This document shows, in pieces, positions 6,011 through 6,357 of a stretch of 6,357 bases of DNA. The position numbers and the translations under genes were made by a program. Positions within the stretch are counted from its first letter, which is position 1; each line of letters starts with the position of its first letter. Source of the DNA: an uncultured Eubacteriales bacterium (GTDB lineage Bacteria; Bacillota; Clostridia; Oscillospirales; Acutalibacteraceae); contig ONSE01000077.1 of the NCBI GenBank assembly GCA_900320415.1, positions 1 through 6,357 of the forward strand, written 5' to 3'. Below the pieces are notes generated by a model, which worked only from the letters and a program-made list of their open reading frames with translations, did not search any database and was not told the DNA's origin.

Positions 6011-6357
6011 ATGATAAGAAGGATCGGAAGCCGCACTATCGGCTTTGAGGAAGGACCTGTCATCACGGGCTTTGCGGCTGTCGCGGGGAAAAAGGAGAGC
6101 GAAGGACCTCTATCAAATTTTTTTGACAGAATAATCTATGACATCTATAACGGACTGGATACCTTTGAGGACGCAGAGAGCCGGATGCAGGCAGAGGCTG
6201 TCAGTCTGGCACTGGAAAAAAGCGGACTAAGAGCGGATGAGATTGACTATATCTTTGCGGGCGATTTGCTGAACCAATGCACAGGCTCCAGCTTTGGACT
6301 GCGTGATTTCGGAATACCGTATCTCGGACAGTACGGAGCCTGTTCCACGATGGGGCA
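6011..6357 (+). CDS. spoVAD: Stage V sporulation protein AD (SpoVAD), N-terminal 115 residues; gene continues past the window
   Basis: ATG 6011 is preceded by GGAGG (5997-6001) at 9 bases. The translation has the typical SpoVAD landmarks: an N-terminal PVITGFAAVAGKKE, EGPLSNFFD (31-39), then AGDLLNQC (83-90), SSFGLRDFGIPYLG (93-106) and YGACSTM (108-114). The thiolase-like fold places a cysteine at position 111. Family knowledge: SpoVAD is about 340 residues long. It binds dipicolinic acid and works with SpoVAC and SpoVAE membrane proteins to load it into the developing spore. The 3' two thirds, and any downstream spoVAE, are outside the window. The gene directly upstream is divergent, so spoVAD is first in its transcription unit here and no spoVAC precedes it. 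Confidence 0.93.
   Translation, partial: MIRRIGSRTIGFEEGPVITGFAAVAGKKESEGPLSNFFDRIIYDIYNGLDTFEDAESRMQAEAVSLALEKSGLRADEIDYIFAGDLLNQCTGSSFGLRDFGIPYLGQYGACSTMG

Noticed and set aside
1..6357. CRISPR array, tRNA, rRNA, transposase or att sites
   Set aside because: No regularly spaced direct repeats, cloverleaf-like conserved boxes, rRNA signatures or transposase motifs were seen by eye.

Overview
The window reads as a chromosomal segment of roughly balanced GC from an endospore-forming Firmicute of class Clostridia, probably an Oscillospirales/Ruminococcaceae-like gut lineage. The lineage is an inference. It rests on the start of spoVAD (a spore-specific gene), strong AGGAGG-type ribosome binding sites, sigma-A promoters with extended -10 elements, and the family types present. 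No mobile element, CRISPR array, tRNA or rRNA was seen.

Layout, left to right. (1) 1-963, + strand: the C-terminal 320 residues of a large DUF4011/DUF3320-type helicase-nuclease, with a Vsr/MTES_1575-like nuclease domain followed by winged-helix-like DUF3320 units. It is closed by a strong hairpin terminator (972-1020). (2) 1066-3633, +: an 855-residue protein that joins a complete TetM/EF-G-like ribosomal translocase GTPase to a C-terminal NYN (YacP/Rae1) ribonuclease domain with its acidic catalytic residues intact. It has its own extended -10 promoter and starts at GTG. An ATG-TGA start-stop dinucleotide of codons overlaps that start. (3) 3761-4960, +: a membrane-anchored alpha/beta hydrolase of the hormone-sensitive-lipase type in which the nucleophile serine of GDSAGG is alanine, ending in a very acidic tail. 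(4) 5066-5908, - strand: a TtcA/TilS-like PP-loop ATPase with a consensus TTGACA-N17-TATAAT promoter; it converges on the hydrolase gene, and a bidirectional terminator hairpin is shared between them. (5) 6011 to the window end, +: the first 115 codons of spoVAD, divergent from the ttcA-like gene, with a perfect 8-bp inverted repeat in the shared upstream region.

Each complete gene has its own promoter, so this is a row of monocistronic units rather than one operon. A common theme can only be suggested: two of the genes act on translation-related RNA (the ribosomal GTPase-ribonuclease fusion and the tRNA-thiolase-like protein). The most notable object is the fusion. Rae1 of Bacillus subtilis cuts mRNA in the ribosomal A site, and EF-G/TetM-type GTPases insert domain IV into that same A site. 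The fusion therefore suggests a GTPase-delivered A-site nuclease. The second is the predicted catalytically dead membrane esterase.
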